Assembly: GCA_963850915.1 (NCBI GenBank)
Contig: CAWKND010000006.1
Coordinates: forward strand, 310,001 to 374,000
Source of the DNA: CAVTWH01 sp963850915
GTDB lineage: Bacteria; Actinomycetota; Actinomycetes; Mycobacteriales; Micromonosporaceae
Length of the DNA: 64,000 bases
Reading direction: 5' to 3'
Below the pieces are notes generated by a model. That model worked only from the letters and a program-made list of their open reading frames with translations, made no database searches and had not been told where the DNA came from. Shown here in pieces: positions 53,493 through 61,896 of this stretch; the first letter of the stretch is position 1, and every line of letters starts with the position of its first letter. Made by a program: the position numbers and the translations under genes.

Positions 53493-54158
53493 TCACGGGC
53501 TGACGGGCGATCCTGGCAGCAGCGCCGCGGCGAGCGCGTGCCCGAGGAACTGACCATATCGGGTGAGGTCCCAGCCGCAGCGCAGCACAAGGAGTTCGTA
53601 CAACTCCGGCGAACTGTAGGTCCACATGATGTCGGTGGCGTCCGCCAGCGTGATGCCCGGCGCGAGGTCACCACGCCCGACGAGGGTACGGGCGTTGTGG
53701 CGCATGCGCTCCCGGCGTTGTTCGTCGCTTTCCCGGAGGAGTGCGGCCATCTCGGGATCGTTGGCGGCCGCGTCGCGGATGAGCAGGTGCATCGGGGCCA
53801 CCAGTGGGGCGACCTCGGTGGTGAGCGTGCCCCAGTGGCGCACGATCACCTGCGGGTCGGTCTCGTCGCGCTGCATCTCGTCGGAGCGCTGCGGCGCCGC
53901 GACCGGGCCGGCACCGTCGAGGCTGTGTTTGTAGATGGCTCGCACGAGGCCGGCTTTGCCGCCGAACGCCTTGTGCACCGTGTCCAGCGATACGCCGACC
54001 TCCTCGGCGATCGAGGGCAGTGTCGTCGTGGCGTACCCGTCGGCCAGGAAGCGCCGGCGGGCCACGTCGAGGATCGCCTCGCGAGTTCGGCGGGCCTGCT
54101 CCTGGCGGCCCCGGGAGTTGTAGACGCGGCGGCTTTTTTCCGGCTCCATGCTTTCCAT
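53493..54158 (-). CDS. TetR-family regulator
   Basis: A 221-residue TetR protein: RREAILDVARRRFLADGYATTTLPSIAEEVGVSLDTVHKAFGGKAGLV spans the DNA-binding domain (here cited in parts: TREAILDVARRRFL, TLPSIAEEVGVSLDTVHKAF). The ligand domain is not recognisable. Start ATG 54158 is used, with ATG 54149 possible. It is divergent from a SnoaL-like gene and likely represses that small operon and itself. The 49-base intergenic gap contains CTATGGTACCGTAT, a near-palindrome centred on GGTACC. Confidence 0.88.
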   Translation of the reverse strand: MESMEPEKSRRVYNSRGRQEQARRTREAILDVARRRFLADGYATTTLPSIAEEVGVSLDTVHKAFGGKAGLVRAIYKHSLDGAGPVAAPQRSDEMQRDETDPQVIVRHWGTLTTEVAPLVAPMHLLIRDAAANDPEMAALLRESDEQRRERMRHNARTLVGRGDLAPGITLADATDIMWTYSSPELYELLVLRCGWDLTRYGQFLGHALAAALLPGSPVSP

Positions 54159-54207
54159 TCTATGGTACCGTATTGAATCTAGGCAACAATGATAGATTTG
54201 AGGCGCC
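54159..54207. promoter_or_regulatory. Divergent TetR-regulated promoter region
   Basis: This AT-rich 49-base gap holds the near-palindrome ATGGTACCGTAT and TGATAGATTT before the plus-strand gene. With divergent genes so close, a TetR dimer bound here would block both. This is positional inference; no consensus was matched. Confidence 0.5.
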
Positions 54208-54660
54208 ATGACTGGATCCTCCGACCCGACGTCGTTCCCGGAACGCCTCGCCGCGGCCACCAATGCCCACGACATCGACGCGCTCGTCGCCTGCTTCGCG
54301 GATGACTACCTCAACGAGACCCCGGCGCACCCACATCGCGGTTTCCGCGGCGTCAACCAGGTCCGCCGCAACTGGACACAACTCTTCGCGGGCATGCCTG
54401 ATCTCACCTCTCGGGTGCTGGCCACCGCGGTGCACGCAGACACGGTCTGGTCCGAGTGGGAGATGTCGGGTCGCCGCCCGGACAACACCATCCATCTGAT
54501 GCGTGGCGTGATCATTTTCGGCGTACAGGACGACAAGGCAGTCTGGGCGCGGTTCTACCTGGAACCCGTCGAGGACTCCAGCGGCAATGTCGACGCCGCG
54601 GTCGCCCGGGCGTCCGCCGGTCCGCAGCACACCGGTCCGCAGCACGGGGGGCAGCGATGA
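54208..54660 (+). CDS. SnoaL-like (NTF2-fold) protein
   Basis: A 150-residue NTF2-fold protein: FPERLAAATNAHDIDALVACFADDYLNETPAHPHRGFRG at its start (a typical SnoaL layout) and IHLMRGVIIFGVQDDKAVWARFYLEPV at the core end. The last 25 residues are a low-complexity GPQHTGPQHGG tail. It is divergent from the TetR gene and coupled by ATGA overlap to the next SDR. It may be an unrelated TetR-controlled cassette, since a separate SnoaL-like gene ends the PKS operon. Confidence 0.82.
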   Translation: MTGSSDPTSFPERLAAATNAHDIDALVACFADDYLNETPAHPHRGFRGVNQVRRNWTQLFAGMPDLTSRVLATAVHADTVWSEWEMSGRRPDNTIHLMRGVIIFGVQDDKAVWARFYLEPVEDSSGNVDAAVARASAGPQHTGPQHGGQR

Positions 54661-55532
54661 TCCTCGTCGCCGGCGGCACCGGCACTCTCGGCACACCACT
54701 CGTGCGACTGCTCACCGGAGCGGGCGACCCGGTCCGGGTACTGACCCGTGGCGAGCAGCGGGCCGACCATCTACGGGACACCGGCGTCGAGGTGGTGGTG
54801 GGAGACGTGCGCGTCCCGGCCCACGTCACAGCGGCCGTGCACGGATGTACCACGGTGATATCGGCGGTCCATGGCTTCACCGGCCGTGCCGGGCCGGCCG
54901 GCGTCGACCGGGCCGGCAACCACAACCTGATTCGCGCGGCCCGCGACGCCGGCGCCGACCGCCTGATCCTGGTGTCCGTGTACGGCGCGGCACCCATCCA
55001 CCCGATGAGCCTGCACCGGATGAAGTACGCCGCCGAACAGCTTCTCGTCAACAGCGGGCTGCGCTGGACAATCATTCGACCGGTCCCGTTCCTGGAGACG
55101 TGGATCGACGTGCTCGGCGCGAACCTGGCCACGCACGGCAAAGCCGTCGTGCCGGGGCCAGGTGACAATCCGGTCAACCTGGTATCGGCCCGAGACGTTG
55201 CCACTGTCATCGACCGCGCCGTCCGCGACGACGCGATGATCGGCCGTACCGTCGACGTCGTCGGGCCCGAGGCCCTGACTCTCCGCTACATCGCCGAGCA
55301 GCTTGTCGCGGTCAACGACCGGCCCGGGCGCGTCGTCCACGTCCCGCTCGCCGCGCTGCGGATCATGTCCGTCCTCGCCAAGCCGGTGGTACCCGCATTC
55401 GCCCGCCAGGCCCGGGCCGCCGTCATCATGAACACCACCGACATGACCGCGGCCGACCACGACAGGCGTTGCCTGTCCACCAACACCACTACCCTCGACC
55501 AACTTCTGTCGAGCCCGGCCGCCAAGGGCTGA
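54657..55532 (+). CDS. NmrA-like/atypical SDR
   Basis: A 291-residue NAD(P)-binding protein with VAGGTGTLGTPLVRLL at the N-terminus, SVYGAAPIHPMSLHRMKYAAEQLL in place of a classical YxxxK block, and a C-terminal part typical of NmrA-type proteins. It forms the second gene of the TetR/SnoaL cassette. It could be an oxidoreductase or a redox-sensing protein. A sugar-pathway role is possible from location but unsupported by motifs. Confidence 0.8.
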   Translation: MILVAGGTGTLGTPLVRLLTGAGDPVRVLTRGEQRADHLRDTGVEVVVGDVRVPAHVTAAVHGCTTVISAVHGFTGRAGPAGVDRAGNHNLIRAARDAGADRLILVSVYGAAPIHPMSLHRMKYAAEQLLVNSGLRWTIIRPVPFLETWIDVLGANLATHGKAVVPGPGDNPVNLVSARDVATVIDRAVRDDAMIGRTVDVVGPEALTLRYIAEQLVAVNDRPGRVVHVPLAALRIMSVLAKPVVPAFARQARAAVIMNTTDMTAADHDRRCLSTNTTTLDQLLSSPAAKG

Positions 55533-55534
55533 GC

Positions 55535-55556
55535 CCGGCGGCACATGGTCCGCCGG
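55535..55556. terminator. Hairpin between convergent genes
   Basis: CCGGCGG (55535-55541) and CCGCCGG (55550-55556) form a perfect 7-bp stem with an 8-base loop, between the NmrA-like gene and the convergent 4-ketoreductase gene. It probably terminates one or both. Confidence 0.55.
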
Positions 55557-55591
55557 CACATGGCGTGTGCGACCGGCCGAGTGGGCGCGAT

Positions 55592-56341
55592 CTAGTGCGC
55601 GCCGGTGCGGACCCCGAGGTAGGTGTCCAGGACCTGTTGGTAGTACGTGGGTCCGAAGCCCATCGCGGTCACATCCGGTACCAGCTGGCGTAGCTTGCCG
55701 ATGTCGATGACCGAGCGCTCCTCCACGTCCACGATCTCGCGCACCGCAGTCCGACCGAGGCGCTGCTCGACGTGGGCCACGATCAGTTCGATCGGGACAG
55801 GTACACCGGAGGCGACGTTGACGATGTCGTGGCAGACCCGGTCGCGCAGCAGCCGGTCGGTGATCCGCACCATGTCGCGTACCTCCAACAGGTCCCGCTG
55901 CGCTCCCCGGCGCACCATCACCCGGCCGGCCATCACCTGACTCACCAACGACGGCAGCAGCTGCCACGGCTGTTGATGCTGCCCCACCAGGTGGCTGAGG
56001 CGCAGCACGAGATAGTCCACGCCGGAGTCCTGCAGAATCCGCTCCAGCGCGAGCTTGTGCGCGGCGTACGGGCTGTTCGGTCGGACCGTCTCGTTCTCCC
56101 GGCCGGTGCACTGCGGATCGCCGTACACGCCGGACGACGCGGTGGACAGGAACACCAGCCGGAGCCCGTCGCGTAGGCAGCGCTGCACGCTGTCCTCCAC
56201 CAACAGCCGCTCCCGCACGAACTCCGAGTCGGAGGTCGCGGTCGTCCGGGACACGCCGGCGGCGAGGAGGAGTACGTCCTCGTGGTCCGCCGCGATCGGC
56301 TCGAGGTTCTTCGCGATGAAGCCCCGCCCGACGATTACCAT
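55592..56341 (-). CDS. NDP-hexose 4-ketoreductase (extended SDR)
   Basis: A 249-residue epimerase/dehydratase-like SDR starting at ATG 56341 after GAGGAGC. Motifs are VGRGFIAKNL for the dinucleotide site, LSTASSGVYGDP, and YAAHKLALERIL for catalytic Tyr/Lys. The length and the SSGVYG block match deoxysugar 4-ketoreductases such as LanR/UrdR. With the 2,3-dehydratase and 3-ketoreductase it completes a 2,6-dideoxyhexose. No 5-epimerase lies in the window, so D-configured sugars are expected. It is transcribed alone on the minus strand. Confidence 0.87.
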   Translation of the reverse strand: MVIVGRGFIAKNLEPIAADHEDVLLLAAGVSRTTATSDSEFVRERLLVEDSVQRCLRDGLRLVFLSTASSGVYGDPQCTGRENETVRPNSPYAAHKLALERILQDSGVDYLVLRLSHLVGQHQQPWQLLPSLVSQVMAGRVMVRRGAQRDLLEVRDMVRITDRLLRDRVCHDIVNVASGVPVPIELIVAHVEQRLGRTAVREIVDVEERSVIDIGKLRQLVPDVTAMGFGPTYYQQVLDTYLGVRTGAH

Positions 56342-56534
56342 CGCAGCTCCTCGTCGTTCGGCTGCCCGCAAGTGGTTACCGGCCGGGCTCGGGACGAAGC
56401 CGGCGAGATTTCCCGGCCTGGCGGGACGGTATCCGGCCGTGCTTGAAAGCCGGTCAAACCCTTGGGCCGACACCCCTTGCGGTACCCGCTGGGAATGGTG
56501 CCACGGGCCGCGGTCCGGACTGTCGCGCTCGACC

Positions 56535-56566
56535 TCCATCGGCACTCGAGTGGGTGGCGGGAGGCT
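56535..56566 (+). promoter_or_regulatory. Possible SARP site before glycosyltransferase 3
   Basis: TCCA at 56535 and TCGA at 56546 are 11 bp apart, and GAGGCT begins 15 bp after the second core (56561-56566), matching the pattern of the stronger sites. Only two repeats are present and the -10 is poor, so this is a weaker call. Confidence 0.4.
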
Positions 56567-56572
56567 ACGGCG

Positions 56573-57787
56573 ATGCGGGTGCTCTTCACTTCAGTCGACT
56601 GGACCGGACACCTGTTCCCCATGGTGCCGCTGGGCTGGGCGCTGCGCTCGGCCGGCCACGACGTGCGGGTACTGTGCTCCAGCGCGCTCGGCCCCGCCGT
56701 GTCGCGGGCCGGGCTGACCCCGCTGCCGCTCCTGCAAACCACCGGTGTCGTTCAGGCGCGGATGGGCAACCACCTGCGGGCACTGAACGGCCAGGCGCGT
56801 ACCCATGGCCTGCCACCGGTACATCCGCTCACCGGCGCGGAGATGGACAGCCTGGCCGACTTCGACATCAGCGGCTTCACTGGCGGTGGGGCGGCCCAGG
56901 AGCGGTGGCTGCGCCAGCGCTTCGACGTATTGCGCACGCTCGCCCGGGAGTGGCGACCCGATCTCGTTGTCCATGATCTGTCCAGTGTGGACGGTCGTGC
57001 GGTCGCCGAGTACGCCGACGTTCCGGCCATCGCGCACCTGTGGGGTCTGGTCGCCGACGCCGAGCCCGAGGACGAGATGGACTACCGGCCGGAGGCGATC
57101 GACGGATCGTTCGAGCGCTTCGAGCTGTCCGGCCGGGGTTCGGTGGTACGCCACGTCATCGACCCGACACCGGACAGCCTCGAGCCGCCCACCCACGCTG
57201 AGCGGCTGCGAATGCGCTACGTGCCGTACAACGGGACCGGGGCCGCGCCCGACTGGGTACTGGACGCCCGGGCCCGGCCGCGCGTCTGTGTGGTGTGGGG
57301 CACCTCGGTGACGAAGGTGTACGGCCCCCGCTCGTTCCTGGTACCTCGCGTGGTCGCCGCGCTCGGCGGCCTGGACATCGAGGTGGTACTGGCGATCGAC
57401 GCGGGCGATGTGGCGACCGTGGGTCCGTTGCCCGACAACGTCCGGCTGCTCGGCCGGGCGCCCCTGCACGCGCTGCTGACCGGGTGCGACGCGGTGGTAC
57501 ACAACGGCGCCGCCGGCTCGGCGATGACAGCGCTCGCCGCGGGGGTACCGCAGCTGGCGCTGTCCATCTCCGACGAGCAGGCCGGCAACGGCGTACGGGT
57601 GGCCGCCAGCGGTGCCGGCATGCACCTGGCCGGACCACCGAGCGAACCGGCCACCATCCGGGAAGCGGTACTGCGACTCGTCTCCGAGCCGGGGCCGGCG
57701 GAGGCCGCCAGCCGGCTGGCCGCCGAGAACCGGGCCCGGCCGGCCCCGGCCGAGCTGGTACCCGAGCTGCTCGCCCTTGCTGGCTAG
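56573..57787 (+). CDS. Glycosyltransferase 3 (GT-B)
   Basis: A 404-residue GT-B enzyme: VLFTSVDWTGHLFPMVPLGWALRSAGHDV at the start, the acceptor-domain block VVHDLSSVDGRAVAEYADVPAIAHLWG, and the donor site HNGAAGSAMTALAAGVPQLAL followed by DEQ. The usual HxGG of this site is HNGA here, a mild deviation. It is the first of four consecutive full-length transferases that share this N-terminus, indicating local duplication. It probably adds one unit of an oligosaccharide chain. Confidence 0.9.
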   Translation: MRVLFTSVDWTGHLFPMVPLGWALRSAGHDVRVLCSSALGPAVSRAGLTPLPLLQTTGVVQARMGNHLRALNGQARTHGLPPVHPLTGAEMDSLADFDISGFTGGGAAQERWLRQRFDVLRTLAREWRPDLVVHDLSSVDGRAVAEYADVPAIAHLWGLVADAEPEDEMDYRPEAIDGSFERFELSGRGSVVRHVIDPTPDSLEPPTHAERLRMRYVPYNGTGAAPDWVLDARARPRVCVVWGTSVTKVYGPRSFLVPRVVAALGGLDIEVVLAIDAGDVATVGPLPDNVRLLGRAPLHALLTGCDAVVHNGAAGSAMTALAAGVPQLALSISDEQAGNGVRVAASGAGMHLAGPPSEPATIREAVLRLVSEPGPAEAASRLAAENRARPAPAELVPELLALAG

Positions 57788-57795
57788 CGCTCATA

Positions 57796-57838
57796 TCCAG
57801 GTGCCCTCGATCCCGACTCGAGGCGGTACCGGCAGATT
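57796..57838 (+). promoter_or_regulatory. SARP operator and promoter before glycosyltransferase 4
   Basis: TCCA at 57796, TCGA at 57807 and TCGA at 57818 are 11 bp apart, and CAGATT begins 15 bp after the last core (57833-57838). This equals the PKS-operon site in layout and in its C-A-x-x-x-T -10 hexamer. It would drive glycosyltransferases 4-6. Confidence 0.7.
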
Positions 57839-57910
57839 TCCCAGCTGGTAGGCCATGCGCTGCGGCGCAGAGCCGACCAGGGCCCGTGGTGACGTCGTGA
57901 GGAGTACCGG

Positions 57911-59239
57911 ATGCGTGTCATGTTCGCGGTATCGGACTACCTGCCGCACTACTTCCCGATGGTGCCCCTGGGCTGGGCACTGCAGGCGGCCGGCCACGAG
58001 GTACGGGTGGTCTGCGCGCCCGGCCAGACCAGCCACGTGGAGGGCGCCGGGCTGACCCCGGTACCGATCCTCGAAGACGTCGACATGCTGATGTGGGCGC
58101 GGCTCGGGCACTTCTGGGCGGCCCGGGACGGCAACGTCCCCGCCGACCTTGACATGCCGGTGATCAGCCCGGCCGACGGCGCGGTACTCGACAGCGTCGA
58201 CGACTTCGACTTCGACGCGTTCCTGAAGTCCATCCGTGGACCGGAGGCGAGCAAGGCCGGGCGCCGCATCGACGCGATGGTGGACTTCGCCCGGCGCTGG
58301 CACCCCGACCTCGTGATCCACGACGTCCTGCACCTGGACGCCGTGGTGGCCGCCAAAGTGCTTGGCGTACCGGCGATCTGCCACCTCACCGGGCCGATCG
58401 GTACGCAGGAGACCGGGTACGGCCTGAACTTCATCCCCGAGCACTACAGCCGAGCCTTCGACCGGCACGGCGTGCAGGAGCGCGGCGTCGACCTGATCGA
58501 CCACGTCATCGACATCTGCCCGGTGAGCATGGCGCCGCCCACCGCCGCCAACCGGCTGCCGGTGCGCTACATCCCTTACAACGGGCCGGGTGCGATGCCC
58601 GCCTGGGCCGCCCGCAAGCCGCGCCGGCCGCGCATCTGCGTGATGTGGAGCCAGACCCTGTCGAAGCTGTTCGGGCCGGCCACCTTCGCGGTACCGCTGA
58701 TCACAGAAGCCCTGGCGGATCTGGATGTCGAGGTGGTGGTCACGGTGAACGCCGAGGGCACCCGGCAGCTGGGCAAGGTACCCGACAACGTGCGGCTGCT
58801 GGAGCACTGCCCGGTGCACCTGTTGCTGGCGACGGCTGACGCGCTGGTACACGCCGGCGGAGCGGGCTCGACGCTGACCGCGGTGGCCGCCGGGGTACCG
58901 CAGCTGTTCGTCACCTTCGGCCCCGAGTACCGCGCCAACGGCCAGCGCCTCGCCGCGACCGGAGCCGGTCTGCAGCTGCACGGGCCGACCGTGGACGCCG
59001 AGACGATCCGCAAATCCGTGCTGTCCCTGCTGGAGGACCAGTCCTACGGGGATCACGCCAACCGGCTGCGCCAGGAGATGCTGGACCGCCCGACGCCCGC
59101 GCAGATCACCGCCGACCTGTCGGCTCTGGCCGGCGCGCCACTCTCCTTCGCCGGCACCACGCTCGCCGACGCCGGCCGCCCCGACCCCGACCGGCCCGGC
59201 AGTGCGGTCCGGCCCGAGCCGGTGCCGATCACGCTGTGA
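57911..59239 (+). CDS. Glycosyltransferase 4 (GT-B)
   Basis: A 442-residue GT-B enzyme: VMFAVSDYLPHYFPMVPLGWALQAAGHEV at the start, PDLVIHDVLHLDAVVAAKVLGVPAICHLTGP in the acceptor half and HAGGAGSTLTAVAAGVPQLFV in the donor half. A Pro/Asp-rich tail of about 40 residues extends the C-terminus. Its end overlaps the next transferase (GTGA), giving translational coupling. It is most similar by eye to transferases 5 and 6. Confidence 0.91.
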   Translation: MRVMFAVSDYLPHYFPMVPLGWALQAAGHEVRVVCAPGQTSHVEGAGLTPVPILEDVDMLMWARLGHFWAARDGNVPADLDMPVISPADGAVLDSVDDFDFDAFLKSIRGPEASKAGRRIDAMVDFARRWHPDLVIHDVLHLDAVVAAKVLGVPAICHLTGPIGTQETGYGLNFIPEHYSRAFDRHGVQERGVDLIDHVIDICPVSMAPPTAANRLPVRYIPYNGPGAMPAWAARKPRRPRICVMWSQTLSKLFGPATFAVPLITEALADLDVEVVVTVNAEGTRQLGKVPDNVRLLEHCPVHLLLATADALVHAGGAGSTLTAVAAGVPQLFVTFGPEYRANGQRLAATGAGLQLHGPTVDAETIRKSVLSLLEDQSYGDHANRLRQEMLDRPTPAQITADLSALAGAPLSFAGTTLADAGRPDPDRPGSAVRPEPVPITL

Positions 59240-60603
59240 AGGTGCTCTTCGTGGTCTCGGACTATCCGGGCCACTACTTTCCGATGGTGCCGCTGGGCTG
59301 GGCACTGCAGGCCGCCGGGCACCAGGTCCGGCTGGTCTGCGGGCCGGCCCAGGCGGAGACCGCCAGCCGTACCGGATTCCCGGTCGTCGCCCGGGGTACC
59401 GACGTGGACACCGCGCTCCAGGCCCGCCTCGGGTACTACCAGGAGGCGCTCGCCGGGCACGGGCACCCGAACCTGCCGCCGCTGCACCCGTTGACGGGTC
59501 AGGAAATGGGCTCGCTCGACGAGTTCGACTGGGCCGGGTACCAGCCGGAGTTCTTCGCCCGCGCCGCGGTCGACGGACGGGACCGTACCCGGGCCATCGC
59601 CGGCCTTTCCCGGCAGTGGCAACCGGATCTGGTCATCCACGACCTGCTGTCGCCGGAGGCGCTGGTCGCCGCGCACGTGGCGAACGCCCCCGCCGTCTGC
59701 CACCTGTGGGGGCCGACCGGCACCCACGAGACCGGCTACGGGCTGGAGCGGCTTCGCCCCGACGTACCCGCGCCGGTGCGCGAGCGGCTCGGCATCGATC
59801 CGGCCGCCGAGTTGCTGCGCTTCGTCATCGACCCGTGCCCAGCCCCGATCGCCCCGAGCACCACGGCACGGCGCCTTCCGGTGCGCTACGTGCCGTACAA
59901 CGGTGCGGGCACGCTCGGCCGGCCGGCCGGTCCTGCTGGTTCCGTTGCGCCCGCGCCGGCCGCTGTCTCCGTTGGGAAGCAGCGGGTCTGCGTCGTCTGG
60001 AGCAACTCGCTCACGAGCATCTTCGGCGCCGCCTCGTTCGTGGTGCCCGCGGTCGTCGCCGCTGTCGCCGAACTGGCTGCGGAGCTGGACCTCGAACTGG
60101 AGCTCGCGCTGTCCGCGGAGGACGGCGCCCGGCTGGGGCCGCTGCCGGCCAACACCCGCCTGCTGGGCCGGTACCCGCTGAGCCTGTTGCTGCCCGGTGC
60201 GGCGGCGGTGGTACACCACGGCGGCGCCGGCTGCCTGATGACCGCGATGTCGGCCGGGGTACCGCAGTTGGCGCTGCCGTTCGGTGCCGAGCAGGAGATG
60301 ATCGCCCGGCGGCTGGCCGGATCCGGTGCGGGTACGGTGATCCGGGGCTCGGCCGCCGACCCGGCCACCATCGCGGCCGCGCTCCGGGAGCTGCTCACCG
60401 CGCCCGGATATCGCTCCGCCGCGGCCGAACTGGCCACCCGGAACGCACAGGCGCCCACCCCGGCCGCGCTCGTCGACGAACTCGTCGCGCTGGTCGAACG
60501 AGCCAAGCACCCAGCCGACAGCCAGCCAGCCGACAGCCACCCAGCCGACAGTCCGCCTGCCGACAGCCGGCCGCGGGCCGGTGCCGGCTCGCTCACTTCC
60601 TGA
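59236..60603 (+). CDS. Glycosyltransferase 5 (GT-B)
   Basis: A 455-residue GT-B enzyme starting at GTG 59236, coupled to transferase 4. It has the shared SDYPGHYFPMVPLGWALQAAGHQV start, PDLVIHDLLSPEALVAAHVANAPAVCHLWGP, and donor motif HHGGAGCLMTAMSAGVPQLALPFGAEQ. An Ala/Pro-rich insertion lies between the domains, and the C-terminus ends in a repeat of the type PADSQPADSHPADS coded by a short tandem repeat near 60510-60570. The tail is probably disordered. Confidence 0.91.
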   Translation: MKVLFVVSDYPGHYFPMVPLGWALQAAGHQVRLVCGPAQAETASRTGFPVVARGTDVDTALQARLGYYQEALAGHGHPNLPPLHPLTGQEMGSLDEFDWAGYQPEFFARAAVDGRDRTRAIAGLSRQWQPDLVIHDLLSPEALVAAHVANAPAVCHLWGPTGTHETGYGLERLRPDVPAPVRERLGIDPAAELLRFVIDPCPAPIAPSTTARRLPVRYVPYNGAGTLGRPAGPAGSVAPAPAAVSVGKQRVCVVWSNSLTSIFGAASFVVPAVVAAVAELAAELDLELELALSAEDGARLGPLPANTRLLGRYPLSLLLPGAAAVVHHGGAGCLMTAMSAGVPQLALPFGAEQEMIARRLAGSGAGTVIRGSAADPATIAAALRELLTAPGYRSAAAELATRNAQAPTPAALVDELVALVERAKHPADSQPADSHPADSPPADSRPRAGAGSLTS

Positions 60604-60625
60604 CCGGAGAAGGGAAACGGTTCCC

Positions 60626-61873
60626 ATGCGGGTGCTGTTCAGCGTCTCGGACTATGCCGCGCACTACTTCCCGATGGTGCCGCTCGGCTGGGCGTTGCAG
60701 GCCGCCGGGCACGAGGTACTGGTCGCCTGCGCACCATCCGAGCAGGGCACGCTGGCCCGGGCCGGGCTGACTCCGGCGCCGGTACTCGGCGGGCCGGACA
60801 TGATGGAGCGCGGCCGGATCTTCTACTACTTCGCCGCGAAGACGGGCGGCTGCGGGCCACTGGGCATGCCGCTGCACCCGGTCACCGGGGAGGTCCTGGA
60901 CAGCTTCGACCAGTTCGACTGGGCCGCGTACAAGCGGGACAACAAGGACCGCAACATCGGCGCGGTACGGGCGAGCATGGACGCGGCCGTCGAGCTGGCC
61001 CGGGACTGGCGACCGGATCTGGTGGTACACGACGTGTTGAGCATGGAGGGCGTGCTGGCCGCCGAGGTCGCCGGGGTACCCGCCGCCTGCCACCTGTGGG
61101 GAGCCATCGGTACCGCGGAGACCGAGGCCGGCGTGACGCTGGTACCACAGGACCACAACAACGACTTCGCCCGGTACCAGGTGGGTCCGATGAGCGCCGA
61201 CCTGATCCGGTACGTCATCGATCCGTGCCCGCCCGCCATCGCCGCCCCGACGAACGCGCTCCGGCTGCCGGTCCGCTACGTGCCCTACAACGGTGCCGCA
61301 CCGGCGGACGCGGTGACCCTGCCACCCCCGGAGCGCCCGCGAATCTGTGTCATCTGGGGCAACTCGATCTCCGGACTGCTCGGCCCGCGCTCGTTCCTGG
61401 TCCCCACCATCCTGGAGGGTTTGGCCGACCTGGACGCAGAGGTGGTGGTCGCTTGCCAGCCCGAGGCGGCGCAGCAGATCGGACCGGTACCCGCCAACAC
61501 CCGGCTGCTCGGGTACGCCCCGCTGCGTACCCTGCTGCCCGACTGCGCCGCCGTCGTGTACCACGGTGGCGCCGGCTGTGGCATGACGGCGGTCAGTACC
61601 GGCACCCCCCACCTGGCGTTGCCGTTCACCCCGGAGCAGAGCGCGCACGCCAAGCGGGTGGCGGCGGCCGGCGTCGGCGTCGTCCACAATGGACAGACGG
61701 TGACCGCGCAGGAGATCGGCGAATCGATGCGCACGCTCCTGGCCGGGCAGTCCTACCGGCTGGCCGCCGAGGCGCTGCGGACCGAGCTTGAGGAGCGCCC
61801 TAGCCCGGCCCAACTCGTCGACGAGCTGTCCCAGCTGGCAACCCGGAGCCGGCGCCCACTGGTTGTCGGCTGA
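60626..61873 (+). CDS. Glycosyltransferase 6 (GT-B)
   Basis: A 415-residue GT-B enzyme starting at ATG 60626 after AGAAGGGA. It has the array-type start VLFSVSDYAAHYFPMVPLGWALQAAGHEV, PDLVVHDVLSMEGVLAAEVAGVPAACHLWG, and donor motif YHGGAGCGMTAVSTGTPHLALPFTPEQ. It is the last transferase of the plus-strand run before a small DUF1707 gene. Close similarity to transferases 4 and 5 suggests they add similar or identical deoxysugars in sequence. Confidence 0.91.
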   Translation: MRVLFSVSDYAAHYFPMVPLGWALQAAGHEVLVACAPSEQGTLARAGLTPAPVLGGPDMMERGRIFYYFAAKTGGCGPLGMPLHPVTGEVLDSFDQFDWAAYKRDNKDRNIGAVRASMDAAVELARDWRPDLVVHDVLSMEGVLAAEVAGVPAACHLWGAIGTAETEAGVTLVPQDHNNDFARYQVGPMSADLIRYVIDPCPPAIAAPTNALRLPVRYVPYNGAAPADAVTLPPPERPRICVIWGNSISGLLGPRSFLVPTILEGLADLDAEVVVACQPEAAQQIGPVPANTRLLGYAPLRTLLPDCAAVVYHGGAGCGMTAVSTGTPHLALPFTPEQSAHAKRVAAAGVGVVHNGQTVTAQEIGESMRTLLAGQSYRLAAEALRTELEERPSPAQLVDELSQLATRSRRPLVVG

Positions 61874-61896
61874 TCGGCGCCACTACAGTCATCGGC

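Noticed and set aside
54208..55532. SnoaL-like/NmrA-like pair as aglycone tailoring genes
   Set aside because: They form a TetR-divergent unit without a SARP site, so a pathway role is unsupported though not excluded.
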